Source: an uncultured Bacteroidales bacterium
GTDB taxonomy: Bacteria > Bacteroidota > Bacteroidia > Bacteroidales > Paludibacteraceae
DNA: 64,000 nucleotides
Reading direction: 5' to 3'
NCBI GenBank assembly: GCA_900317745.1
Contig: ONHW01000005.1
Span: 86,433-150,432 of the forward strand
Shown here: in pieces, positions 9,399 through 16,703 of the stretch
Position numbering within the stretch: position 1 is the stretch's first letter
Layout: each line of letters starts with the position of its first letter
Notes under the pieces: generated by a model
Told to the model about the DNA's origin: nothing
Database searches by the model: none
The model's input: the letters and a program-made list of their open reading frames with translations, nothing else
Position numbers and translations under genes: made by a program

Positions 9399-11699
9399 AT
9401 GAAGAAATCTTTTTTCGTTGTAGCGTTTGCCTGTTTGGCAGTAACGGTTGTGTTGTCAGGTTGCCGGCATGAGAACACTGCCTGCGAAGATGCGCAGATG
9501 CGCGTGTTTGTTGACAAACTAATGGCACAGATGACCCTCGAGGAGAAACTTGGGCAACTCAACCTGCCTGTAACCGGCAACATCGTGACCGGTGCTGCCC
9601 GCGAGAGTAACGTGGCGGAAGATATACGTCAGGGCAGGGTAGGCGGTCTGTTCAACCTCAAGGGGGCCAAACCTATACGCGAGGTGCAGCGCATAGCCGT
9701 CGAGGAGAGCCGACTTGGTATTCCTCTGCTGTTCGGTATGGATGTTATTCACGGCTACGAGACCGTCTTTCCTATCCCATTGGCACTCGCCTGCTCGTGG
9801 GATATGGACGCCGTTGAGCAATCGGCGCGAATCGCTGCCCGTGAGGCGACAGCCGATGGTATATGCTGGACGTTCTCGCCGATGGTGGACGTCTGTCATG
9901 ACGGTCGCTGGGGACGTATCAGTGAGGGCAGCGGTGAAGACCCGTATCTGGGCAGCCGCATAGCCGAAGCTATGGTGCACGGCTATCAGGGCGCCTCGCT
10001 GGCCGACTCGGCAACGATGATGGCGTGCGTCAAGCACTTTGCACTGTACGGACTGGTGGAAGCCGGACGAGAGTACAACAATGTCTATCCCGACGATTTT
10101 CATGCTTTCAACGAATATATGCGTCCCTACAAAGCCGCTATCGATGCCGGTGCAGGCTCTGTAATGGCGGCGTTCAACACCGTACACGGTATTCCCGCTA
10201 CAGGCAACCGTTGGCTGCTGACCGACCTGCTGCGTGGGCAGTGGGGATTCCGCGGATTCGTGGTGTCGGACTATACAGCCGTGGAGGAGTTACAGGAGAA
10301 CGGCGTATGCTCGTCGCTCGAGCAGAGCGCTATCCAATGCTTGGATGCAGGGTTGGATATGGATATGGTGTCCAACGGGCTGGTGTCGTTGGCTGATGCC
10401 GTACGCGCCGGACGCTGCAGCATGCAGCAGGTGGACGCTGCCTGCCGAAGAATGCTTGAGGCGAAGTACAAACTCGGGCTGTTCGACGACCCGTACCGCT
10501 ACTGCGACACCACGTTGCGCGAGTCGGTCATTCTCAGCGATACGCACCGCGCCGTGGCACGACGCATAGCCGGCGAGAGTATGGTGCTGCTCAAGAATGA
10601 CAACCGACTCCTCCCACTCAGCAAACGCGGCACGATAGCACTGATCGGTCCGCTGGCGGATACGCGTCCGAACATGTCGGGCACATGGGCTGTGGCGGCT
10701 GTACCCGAGCGGTACAAAACCGTTCGTGAGGGACTGCAGGACGCCTTGCGCGGCACGGGTGCACGGCTGCTGTATGCCAAAGGATCGAACCTGATGTACG
10801 ACGCGCAGGCGGAGGCTATCGGTACGATGTTCGGCCGTGAGATGCGCGACCCGCGTAGTGCCGAAGTAATGCGTGCCGAGGCGTTGAGCATTGCTCGTCA
10901 GGCGGATATCATTATTGCCGCTATGGGCGAAGCCAGCGAGATGAGCGGCGAGTGCTCCTCGCGTGTGAACATCGAGATGCCCGATGCGCAGCACGACCTG
11001 CTTCTCGAGCTTGCCAAACTTGGCAAGCCTATAGTGCTCGTGCACTTTGCCGGTCGGCCCACTGTGCTGAACTGGGAGACCGACCATCTGCCCGCCATCC
11101 TCGAGAGCTGGTTCTGCGGCAGCGAGAGTGCCGACGCCATAGCCGACGTGCTGTTCGGCGATGTTAATCCGTCCGGCAAGCTTGTTGTACAACTGCCGCG
11201 GCACGTGGGGCAATATCCGTTCTCGTACCGCCAGTACCGCACCTCGCGCCCGAACACCGGCGGAGGATTCGGCAAGTTCAGTACCTGCTATGCCGATGTC
11301 AGCAGCCATCCACTGTATCCGTTTGGCTACGGACTGAGTTACACGCAGTTTGCGTACTCGAACTTCTACCTCACCGACAGTATCATGCCGCTTGACGGTA
11401 AGGTGGAGGCACATATCACCGTTACGAACACAGGCGACCGCACCGGTGCAGAGATCGTGCAACTGTACATCGGCGACCGCGTGGCGAAAGGTGTGCGGCC
11501 CTACAAAGAACTGCGGGGCTTTGAGCGACTCATGCTGCAACCCGGCGAGAGCCGCGAGGTGGTGTTCACACTCGATGCCGACCTGATGGGATACTACGAG
11601 CCTTACGACCTCACATGGACGCTCGAACCCGGAGAGGTAGAGGTGATGGTTGGCTGCAACAGCCGCGACACGCAGATGCAACTGCTGAAGATAAATTAG
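9399..11699 (+). CDS. GH3 family beta-glucosidase (lipoprotein)
   Basis: The 766-residue protein carries a lipobox (VVLSGCRH), followed by the GH3 TIM-barrel domain (MTLEEKLGQL, FGMDVIHGYETVFPIPLALA, RWGRISEGSGEDPYLGS, CVKHFALYG), with the nucleophile Asp291 in GFVVSDYTAVEEL, then the C-terminal alpha/beta sandwich (ESMVLLKNDNRLLPLSK, GEASEMSGECSSR) and a fibronectin-III-like domain (YPFGYGLSYTQF, HITVTNTGDRTGAEIVQLYI). It should release glucose from the non-reducing end of oligosaccharides in the periplasm. In Bacteroides thetaiotaomicron a GH3 enzyme next to a GH144 gene prefers sophorooligosaccharides, and the same pairing is seen here, 29 bp downstream. Confidence 0.92.
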   Translation: MKKSFFVVAFACLAVTVVLSGCRHENTACEDAQMRVFVDKLMAQMTLEEKLGQLNLPVTGNIVTGAARESNVAEDIRQGRVGGLFNLKGAKPIREVQRIAVEESRLGIPLLFGMDVIHGYETVFPIPLALACSWDMDAVEQSARIAAREATADGICWTFSPMVDVCHDGRWGRISEGSGEDPYLGSRIAEAMVHGYQGASLADSATMMACVKHFALYGLVEAGREYNNVYPDDFHAFNEYMRPYKAAIDAGAGSVMAAFNTVHGIPATGNRWLLTDLLRGQWGFRGFVVSDYTAVEELQENGVCSSLEQSAIQCLDAGLDMDMVSNGLVSLADAVRAGRCSMQQVDAACRRMLEAKYKLGLFDDPYRYCDTTLRESVILSDTHRAVARRIAGESMVLLKNDNRLLPLSKRGTIALIGPLADTRPNMSGTWAVAAVPERYKTVREGLQDALRGTGARLLYAKGSNLMYDAQAEAIGTMFGREMRDPRSAEVMRAEALSIARQADIIIAAMGEASEMSGECSSRVNIEMPDAQHDLLLELAKLGKPIVLVHFAGRPTVLNWETDHLPAILESWFCGSESADAIADVLFGDVNPSGKLVVQLPRHVGQYPFSYRQYRTSRPNTGGGFGKFSTCYADVSSHPLYPFGYGLSYTQFAYSNFYLTDSIMPLDGKVEAHITVTNTGDRTGAEIVQLYIGDRVAKGVRPYKELRGFERLMLQPGESREVVFTLDADLMGYYEPYDLTWTLEPGEVEVMVGCNSRDTQMQLLKIN

Positions 11700-11743
11700 A
11701 AATTAGAAATTTGAAATCATAAATTTGAAATTATAAATTCGAA
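11697..11743 (+). repeat. Heptad tandem repeat before the esterase gene
   Basis: Units AGAAATT, AGAAATT, TGAAATC, ATAAATT, TGAAATT, ATAAATT fill the whole gap between the GH3 stop and the esterase start. This is the same class as the block at 7990-8020. Confidence 0.75.
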
Positions 11744-11745
11744 TT

Positions 11746-12621
11746 ATGCGCTATCTATCCATCTTATTGGTCATGAGTATCTGTGCGGTGATGCAAGCCG
11801 TCACGCCTGTACGAACAGTTTTGCTTTACCCGAACGGTGCGCCGGACAGCAACGGTTATGCGCCTGAGGATGAGTATGTCAAGGAAGGAACGAAGTTCTT
11901 CCGCACCTCTGTGCCGCGTCTGGATCTGTATGTGCCTGCGTCTGCCACGGCTCAGTCGCCGTGTCCGGTGTTGCTGGTGTGCCCGGGCGGTGGGTACAGT
12001 TTTACATCCACCGGCAACGAGGGCATAGATGTTGCCAACTACTTCTTACCTCGCAACATAGCGATAGCCGTGCTTAAGTACCGTATGCCTAACGGACACG
12101 AGACTATCCCTCTCGCCGATGCGATGCAGGCTATGCATCTGTTACGCGACAGTGCCGACGCGTGGCACCTCAAGGCGCAGCATATAGGTGTGATGGGTTT
12201 CTCTGCCGGCGGACATCTGGCTGCCAGTCTGGTGACGAAATTTGCCGATGCCAAGTCGCGCCCCGACTACGGAGTGCTCATCTATCCCGTCATATCGATG
12301 GCTGACGAACTGACGCACCGGGGCTCGTGCCGCGAGTTGCTGGGGCAGAACCCCACAGCGGAACAACGCGAACGCTGGTCGGCTGATCGACAGGTGACTG
12401 CCGATACGCCGCCGTGTGTGATCGTGGCTTGTCAGGACGACCGGACGGTGAAGGTTGCCAACTCGCTGCGGATGTTCGAGGCACTAACCGCCAACCATGT
12501 GCCGGCTACACTCGTAGTCGTGCCTACGGGCGGTCACGGCTGGGGATACCTGCGCCAGTTTGCCGACCGCGAGCAGATCGACCAGGCTGTACTCTCGTTC
12601 ATCCAATCGCATTGCCGCTGA
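11746..12621 (+). CDS. Alpha/beta-hydrolase, carbohydrate esterase-like, secreted
   Basis: This 291-residue protein has an N-terminal signal peptide (about residues 1-18) and an alpha/beta-hydrolase domain: the oxyanion-hole motif CPGGGY, the nucleophile elbow GFSAGGHLA (Ser in G-F-S-A-G), an acidic residue in ACQDDRTV and a catalytic His in GGHGWGY. It resembles Bacteroidota acetyl/feruloyl esterases that sit in PULs and remove acyl groups from glycans. As the last PUL gene, it may remove substituents such as acetyl or succinyl groups from the glucan; that role is inference. It is about the usual length for a single-domain enzyme of this group. Confidence 0.8.
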   Translation: MRYLSILLVMSICAVMQAVTPVRTVLLYPNGAPDSNGYAPEDEYVKEGTKFFRTSVPRLDLYVPASATAQSPCPVLLVCPGGGYSFTSTGNEGIDVANYFLPRNIAIAVLKYRMPNGHETIPLADAMQAMHLLRDSADAWHLKAQHIGVMGFSAGGHLAASLVTKFADAKSRPDYGVLIYPVISMADELTHRGSCRELLGQNPTAEQRERWSADRQVTADTPPCVIVACQDDRTVKVANSLRMFEALTANHVPATLVVVPTGGHGWGYLRQFADREQIDQAVLSFIQSHCR

Positions 12622-12635
12622 CCTACATTCGAACA

Positions 12636-12861
12636 CGGATCTTCACGGAGTGTCACGGAATCTCTGTCCACCTGCCTCCGTGTTTTTCCGTGTGTTCCGT
12701 GGGTTGTTTAATTCTGTACGGATCTTTCGGATCTTACGGAATCTTTGTCCCTCTGCCTCCGTTTAATCCGTGCGATCCGTGGGGTGTTTAATTCTGTACA
12801 GATCTTTCGGATCTCCCGGAATCTATGTTCATCTGCCTCCGTTTAATCCGCGTGATCCGTA
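12636..12861. repeat. Three-unit direct repeat array (about 80-bp units)
   Basis: Three head-to-tail units (12636-12718, 12719-12798, 12799-12861, the last incomplete) share the order: CGGATCTTTCGGATCT, CGGAATCT-TGTCC, CTGCCTCCGTTTAATCCG, GATCCGTGGGGTGTTTAATT, CTGTA. Within each unit the short motif GATCCGT or TTCCGTG recurs. The array follows the PUL with no gene inside it. Confidence 0.8.
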
Positions 12862-12887
12862 CAGTTCCCTCATGCGATGCCGGCATC

Positions 12888-13199
12888 CTAATTGTCGGTA
12901 ATTGTCGATAATGGTTGACCCACCTTCTTCTTCCTGTACCGTTCCACGAACCGCTCCTGGTTCGCCTGCTCCGCTTCGGTCTTCACATGTCCTTTTCGGT
13001 TCGGGCACCGCTGCACAATCTGCTTGCCTTTGTACATCCTGAAGTAGTACCCGTCTTTCCGCAGTTGTCCTCTCAGCGTCTCTATCGGTGTGATCAGTTC
13101 TGCTATCATTTTCTTTTTCTCATTTTCCTTTTCGGTTGCATATTTGCAACCGTTGTCAGTCTTATACTTCCGTGCTTGGCGTCTCAGTTCATGTAGCAC
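12888..13199 (-). CDS. Small basic protein of unknown function
   Basis: A 103-residue, very basic product on the minus strand (Lys/Arg-rich throughout), containing GYYFRMYKGKQIVQRCPNRK followed by a helical segment rich in Glu and Gln. The second part (from MIAELI at residue 31) looks like a short conserved Bacteroidales protein that I recognise only loosely, so the shorter start is possible. No catalytic motif is visible. A good minus-strand promoter at 13284-13316 lies about 85 bp upstream of the longer start, which supports expression. Function unknown. Confidence 0.5.
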   Translation of the reverse strand: MLHELRRQARKYKTDNGCKYATEKENEKKKMIAELITPIETLRGQLRKDGYYFRMYKGKQIVQRCPNRKGHVKTEAEQANQERFVERYRKKKVGQPLSTITDN

Positions 13200-13204
13200 C
13201 GTTG

Positions 13205-13282
13205 TCGAAAGCGCGACGCGACCATCTCGCGACCATCGCGTACGTGACCGTCATCTGTGCGACCCGATTACCGAACGCGACT
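13205..13282 (+). repeat. Dispersed element E, partial or diverged copy
   Basis: The end ATCTGTGCGACC...ACCGAACGCGA matches the right end of the E copies at 28201-28296, 38585-38702 (reverse) and 57291-57408. The left part is diverged and consists of short CGCGACCAT repeats. It lies between the small basic gene and its promoter, so it is part of that gene's 5' leader. Confidence 0.5.
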
Positions 13283-13283
13283 G

Positions 13284-13316
13284 CAAAGATACGATGAACA
13301 AATTGTGTTTTGCAAA
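13284..13316 (-). promoter_or_regulatory. Minus-strand promoter for the small basic protein
   Basis: Read on the minus strand: TTTG (13316-13313), 21 bp, TATCTTTG (13291-13284). It fits the Bacteroidota consensus and directs transcription into the gene at 12888-13199. Confidence 0.7.
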
Positions 13317-13366
13317 TTTTTTTTCGCAAAAAATGCAAAAAAATGCAAAGAGAAATGCACCACAAA

Positions 13367-13496
13367 ATTCACATTTTCACATTTCCACGCATCGCTGTAT
13401 CTTCATTTTTTTATATAATAATATAATATTATATATTATAATTATTATCCATATTTCCCAACCCACACAGATGTGTGGAAATGTGAAAATGTGAAT
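13367..13496. repeat. 27-bp inverted repeat around an A/T-only palindromic core
   Basis: The arm at 13367-13393 pairs with 13470-13496 with one mismatch (arm core CACATTTTCACATTTCCAC). The 76-bp spacer holds an almost pure A/T stretch (13412-13449) that is itself nearly self-complementary. No gene lies inside. It could extrude as a cruciform or be a small non-autonomous element. Confidence 0.75.
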
Positions 13497-13591
13497 ATTT
13501 CTATTCATTTGACTTTTCCACTCGCGCCCCAATAAATTTTTATTACTTCATTGTAAACGATTGTATTTAAGCATATTATTAAAACATATAG

Positions 13592-13780
13592 AGCGAACGG
13601 ATTCGATCTAACCATGTTTTTGTGTTTGTGTCTTTGAGTGCTTTATACTCGCAGAGTTGTACAAATTGGTGGTAAAAACTGTCTGTAAGCTTGCTTATAA
13701 GCAGGTTTTAGTAGCAATTTGTGCAGGAAGTAAGGCTTCTAAAGCACTCAAAGGGTTTTATGGGTTTTTGTTTATTTTTT
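13592..13780 (+). repeat. Structured repeat F, copy 1 (without insertion)
   Basis: Begins GAGCGAACGGATT and ends GGGTTTTTGTTTATTTTT. A perfect 14-bp stem (13632-13645 with 13740-13753) closes a domain with an inner hairpin of the type GCTT-GCTTAT-AAGC. A second copy at 57158-57461 carries element E inside it. The function is unknown. The T-rich end after the stem resembles a terminator on the plus strand. Confidence 0.65.
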
Positions 13781-13806
13781 TACGCACCAGTACTAATTTC
13801 CATTCA

Positions 13807-13919
13807 AAAACTCACTTTCTCTCACATTTCTTCTCATATGATTTGCTTTTTTGATATTTTTTTCGTATCTTTGTAGCGTCTTTCCCGAATGGGATGGACA
13901 AATTACATAAAAGGCGTTT
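13807..13919 (+). promoter_or_regulatory. Duplicated promoter segment, copy 1, upstream of the AlbA-type gene
   Basis: TTTG at 13842-13845 and TATCTTTG at 13866-13873, 20 bp apart, form a consensus promoter. The surrounding 113 bp are nearly identical to 15871-15984, from ACTTTCTCTCACATTTCTTC through ACATAAAAGGCGTTT. The transcript starts near 13880 and has a leader of about 190 nt with a GTCGTAC-TTTT-GTACGAC hairpin at about 13987-14004. Confidence 0.8.
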
Positions 13920-14073
13920 GTCCTGTCGATCGGCTTAGCAGTGCAATAAGTTGCTTTGCAATAAACGCTCTGGTAGATGCGTGACCGTCGTACTTTTGTA
14001 CGACTGAAACAAACTTTGCACGAAATTAGCGTGCGACACGAAACTAAAAAGTAGAATCATTCGAGCAACCACA

Positions 14074-15507
14074 ATGAATAACGAGAATCAAAATATTGAA
14101 TACAAACGGATATGGCAAGATGATAATCTGAAATCCGTCTGCGCTTTTGCCAACTCGCAAGGTGGTATGATGTATATTGGTATTGACGACGATGGTCAAG
14201 TGCTGGGGCTCGATAATGTTCATAAATGGCAAGAAGACATACCTAACAAGATTGTGCAGAACCTTGGTATCGTATGTGAAATTAACACCCAAGAGGAGTT
14301 CGGTAAAACATATCTGGAGATTAGCGTCCTGCCAAGCAATGTACCTATTTCTTACAAGGGTATCTACTATGTCCGTTCGGGTGCAACCAAGCAAGAACTG
14401 AAAGGAACAGCCCTACAACAGTTCCTATTGGTAAAGATGGGTAAGAGTTGGGATGATATTGTTTGCGAAGGAGCAACAATGGAAGATATTGACCGCCACG
14501 CTATTGATTATTTCTTGCGCAAGTCAGCGGATTACGGTCGTATGCCGGGGCTATCGCCAAGTGACTCTACAGAGATTGTTCTTGACAATTTGGATTTGCT
14601 AACCTCTACCGGAGAACTGAAGAACGCAGCTGTTTTACTCTTTGGCAAGCGTCCAAGCCGGTTCTTCTCCGGTATTGATTTTCGTATTTGTCGTTTGGGT
14701 AATAGCGAGTCCGACATCATTGTGCAAGATATGGTTTCGGGTAATCTGATTGAGATGGCAGACAAAGTAATGGATATTCTCAAAGCCAAGTACCTCTATT
14801 CTCCTATTCATTATCAAGGTTTGCAACGAATTGAACCACTGGAGATTCCTGAAGATTCTCTGCGAGAGGCAATCTTCAATGCTATTATCCACAAGGACTA
14901 CATGCGTGGAGTGGACATCCAAATGAAAGTTTATGCCGATTCTTTGTGGTTATGGAATAATGGCAATTTGCCGGAGAGCTACACGGTTGAGACATTATTG
15001 ATTCCGCATTCATCACGTCCGCGCAACCCCAAAATAGCCAATGCTTTTTTCCGCGCGGGATTTATTGAATCGTGGGGCCGAGGTATTGAAAAGATACGCA
15101 ATGCCGGAAACACAAAAGGAATGTCGGCGCCTGTTATCCAAACCGAAATGGGCGGTTTGTCTGTCCGCTTTTTCCGTGCCGGTTTGCCGCAGACATCAGA
15201 TGTTAATGGTACAAGCGGTACAAGTGATATAACCTTACAACCTTACAACCTTACAAGCTCATGCGGTAACCCGTTGAAAAATAAGGGAGACAACCTTACA
15301 ACCATTCAAGCTAACAACCTTACAAGCTTGATGAGTCAGATAACTGATTTTTGTGCTCAATGGCGTTCTTTGAGTGAGATTGCCGAACATGTACAACGCA
15401 GTCGTCAGTATCTTCGTGGCGAGGTTATTCCTCAGATGTTTGATGTTTTGGAACGCAAGTATGACTCGCCCACTCATCCTAAACAGCAATATAGAGCTAA
15501 ACGATAG
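14074..15507 (+). CDS. AlbA_2 (Schlafen-type) domain protein with ATPase-like C-terminal region
   Basis: This 477-residue protein has an N-terminal AlbA_2 domain (IEYKRIWQDDNLKSVCAFAN, GGMMYIGIDDDGQVLGL), the YVRSGATKQEL strand, and a C-terminal HATPase-like/RecG-C region (SLREAIFNAIIHKDYMRGVD, WNNGNLPE, RPRNPKIANAFFRAGFIESWGRGIEKI). A winged helix probably follows (about residues 425-465). Such proteins are annotated as transcriptional regulators or RecG-like and are common in defence islands and mobile DNA; some Schlafen-domain relatives are nucleases. The linker at residues about 385-415 contains three copies of the 8-bp repeat CCTTACAA (15233-15256), translated as TLQPYNLTSS. Its precise role is unknown. 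Confidence 0.75.
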   Translation: MNNENQNIEYKRIWQDDNLKSVCAFANSQGGMMYIGIDDDGQVLGLDNVHKWQEDIPNKIVQNLGIVCEINTQEEFGKTYLEISVLPSNVPISYKGIYYVRSGATKQELKGTALQQFLLVKMGKSWDDIVCEGATMEDIDRHAIDYFLRKSADYGRMPGLSPSDSTEIVLDNLDLLTSTGELKNAAVLLFGKRPSRFFSGIDFRICRLGNSESDIIVQDMVSGNLIEMADKVMDILKAKYLYSPIHYQGLQRIEPLEIPEDSLREAIFNAIIHKDYMRGVDIQMKVYADSLWLWNNGNLPESYTVETLLIPHSSRPRNPKIANAFFRAGFIESWGRGIEKIRNAGNTKGMSAPVIQTEMGGLSVRFFRAGLPQTSDVNGTSGTSDITLQPYNLTSSCGNPLKNKGDNLTTIQANNLTSLMSQITDFCAQWRSLSEIAEHVQRSRQYLRGEVIPQMFDVLERKYDSPTHPKQQYRAKR

Positions 15508-15609
15508 ATTAGTCCATCGAAAGATTCATAGACTTGTTCACAGGACTACTTACACACCGATTCACGCTGATCACATGAAAGACGAAATAGTTTTATAGAA
15601 TCCAACTGA

Positions 15610-15813
15610 CGCAAAATTTGCGACACCCTACGTTCTTCCGGTCTTGAACCGATTGATACGCACATTTGGAAAAATGCGTCGCACGATAGGTGGCTAATCA
15701 TTGATGATACAGTTTATCACTGCGGTCATTCGCTCAAAGATATGGGGCAAAAACTATGTGCAGTATCTTTGTTATCCATCGATGCGGAAGATATACTGAA
15801 GCACGTACGATAA
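15610..15813 (+). pseudogene. C-terminal remnant of an ORF6N/Rha-like protein
   Basis: An open frame of about 67 codons without a start encodes ASHDRWLIIDDTVYHCGHS and LKDMGQKLCAVSLLS, then ends in TAA at 15811-15813. This resembles the conserved C-terminal block of ORF6N-type and related prophage or mobile-element proteins (HDRFLIID...YH-GASLKDLGKK). The N-terminal part is missing; a TGA lies just upstream at 15607. It is probably the relic of a displaced gene. The family name is tentative. Confidence 0.55.
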
Positions 15814-15831
15814 ATCTGCACCCCATCCCCA

Positions 15832-15857
15832 CGAGCATTCCGGTGCTCGTTTTTTTG
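15832..15857 (+). terminator. Intrinsic terminator after the remnant gene
   Basis: CGAGCA-TTCCGG-TGCTCG followed by seven T: a 6-bp stem with a 6-nt loop and a U-run, 18 bp after the remnant's stop codon. Confidence 0.8.
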
Positions 15858-15870
15858 CGGCTTGGACATA

Positions 15871-15984
15871 AAAATGCACTTTCTCTCACATTTCTTCTCA
15901 TAAGATTTGCTTTTTTGATATTTTTTTCGTACCTTTGTAGCGTCTTTCCAGAGAGGGGACTGACAAATGACATAAAAGGCGTTT
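15871..15984 (+). promoter_or_regulatory. Duplicated promoter segment, copy 2, driving the candidate RNA and the RM region
   Basis: TTTG at 15906-15909 and TACCTTTG at 15930-15937 with a 20-bp gap. The whole segment repeats 13807-13919. This is the only strong promoter seen between the AlbA gene and the restriction-modification operon, so it may serve the RNA, the small acidic protein and, by readthrough, the operon. Confidence 0.8.
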
Positions 15985-16204
15985 ATTGACGCTTGTTTTG
16001 GCGGTTAGAAACTTCGCAACTTTCAAAAACTCAGTTCAAAACAATGCAACAATAGATGTCTGCGTTGGGTATATAACTGCACCTGTTAGGGGGTACTATA
16101 TACTTATGCAGCGTAGGCTCTGTGTTGCTTGTATCTGACTGAGATAGGCAATGCGAAGGCCTCTAACCGCAGGACAAGCAAAATTACAGGTCCTGCGCTT
16201 TTTG
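15943..16204 (+). ncRNA. Candidate structured RNA (pseudoknot, long hairpin, terminator)
   Basis: About 260 nt from the predicted start to a T-run, with no open reading frame. GTATATA (16069-16075) pairs with TATATAC (16097-16103). CTGCA inside that loop (16077-16081) pairs with TGCAG just beyond it (16107-16111), an H-type pseudoknot. Next comes a multi-tier hairpin: AGGC...GCCT outside, TTGC...GCAA, then TATCT-GACTG-AGATA at the tip (about 16115-16162). The end is the terminator at 16168-16203. It could be an independent small RNA or a leader that controls the following gene. I do not recognise the family; it lacks tmRNA ends and the RNase P core. Confidence 0.6.
16168..16203 (+). terminator. 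Intrinsic terminator ending the candidate RNA
   Basis: CGCAGGAC (16168-16175) pairs with GTCCTGCG (16190-16197) over a 14-nt loop, followed by CTTTTT. It lies only 27 bp before the small acidic gene, which has no promoter of its own, so that gene probably depends on readthrough. Confidence 0.75.
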
Positions 16205-16229
16205 TGTATGTACCTATACGAAGTAAATC

Positions 16230-16511
16230 ATGGCTAATTGGCAAGACATACGAGCATTAGAAGAACGAATCTACGAGCAAGTAGAGGAGTTTCTGAATAA
16301 TCAGGAGGCTTATGCTATGCCTGTGCTGAACGTCTATCTGGATCATGACGACATGACCTACAAGGCTGCCGCCGAAGACGGATTGCAAGGCACAGAAGAT
16401 GAAGGCATTTATCCGATTCCGGAACTCATCCGCATGGGTGATGATGGCAAGAAAGAGCCTGATATTGATAAGATTAGCGATGTAGCTAATAGTTGGATAT
16501 TTTTAGATTGA
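16230..16511 (+). CDS. Small acidic protein of unknown function upstream of the RM operon
   Basis: A 93-residue, strongly acidic protein (many Asp and Glu, few Lys and Arg) starting MANWQDIRALEERIYEQVEE and ending DVANSWIFLD. The N-terminal third should be helical; the middle contains YLDHDDMTYKAAAEDGLQG. No signal peptide, membrane span, helix-turn-helix or catalytic motif is evident. It lies between the candidate RNA and the leader hairpins of the restriction-modification operon. Small acidic proteins near such operons can be DNA mimics or controllers, but nothing here proves that. The start is set by the ATG at 16230; no in-frame alternative extends it sensibly. Confidence 0.65.
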   Translation: MANWQDIRALEERIYEQVEEFLNNQEAYAMPVLNVYLDHDDMTYKAAAEDGLQGTEDEGIYPIPELIRMGDDGKKEPDIDKISDVANSWIFLD

Positions 16512-16580
16512 AATATAAGAAACAGAAATTGATTAACTAACATATAAAATTCGCATAGTCAAATAGGCATATACCTTGAG

Positions 16581-16690
16581 CAGCAAGTCGGCAAAACAAA
16601 ACTGAAAACAAGGAGATATATGTCCCTGCTATCCGTGTGTTGCATGGGGAAGCGGGGTATTGTTTTCAAGTTTGCCGACTGTGCTTTTTT
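16581..16690 (+). promoter_or_regulatory. Long multi-tier stem-loop in the leader of the RM operon
   Basis: One extended hairpin: AGTCGGCAAA (16586-16595) with TTTGCCGACT (16671-16680); GAAAACAA (16604-16611) with TTGTTTTC (16660-16667); CCCTGCT (16624-16630) with AGCGGGG (16651-16657). GTGCTTTTTT follows, so it can act as a terminator or as a processed RNA. It is 58 bp before the first methyltransferase start. Confidence 0.7.
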
Positions 16691-16703
16691 CTCATCAGAG
16701 ATC

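Noticed and set aside
13090-13494. 134-codon plus-strand frame spanning the E end and the inverted repeat
   Set aside because: It crosses a minus-strand promoter, repeats and an A/T palindrome; the translation is low-complexity.
15943-16204. tmRNA, RNase P RNA or 6S RNA
   Set aside because: No tRNA-like ends or tag frame, no RNase P core motif, and not one long central-bulge hairpin; the pseudoknot plus terminator layout fits none of these.
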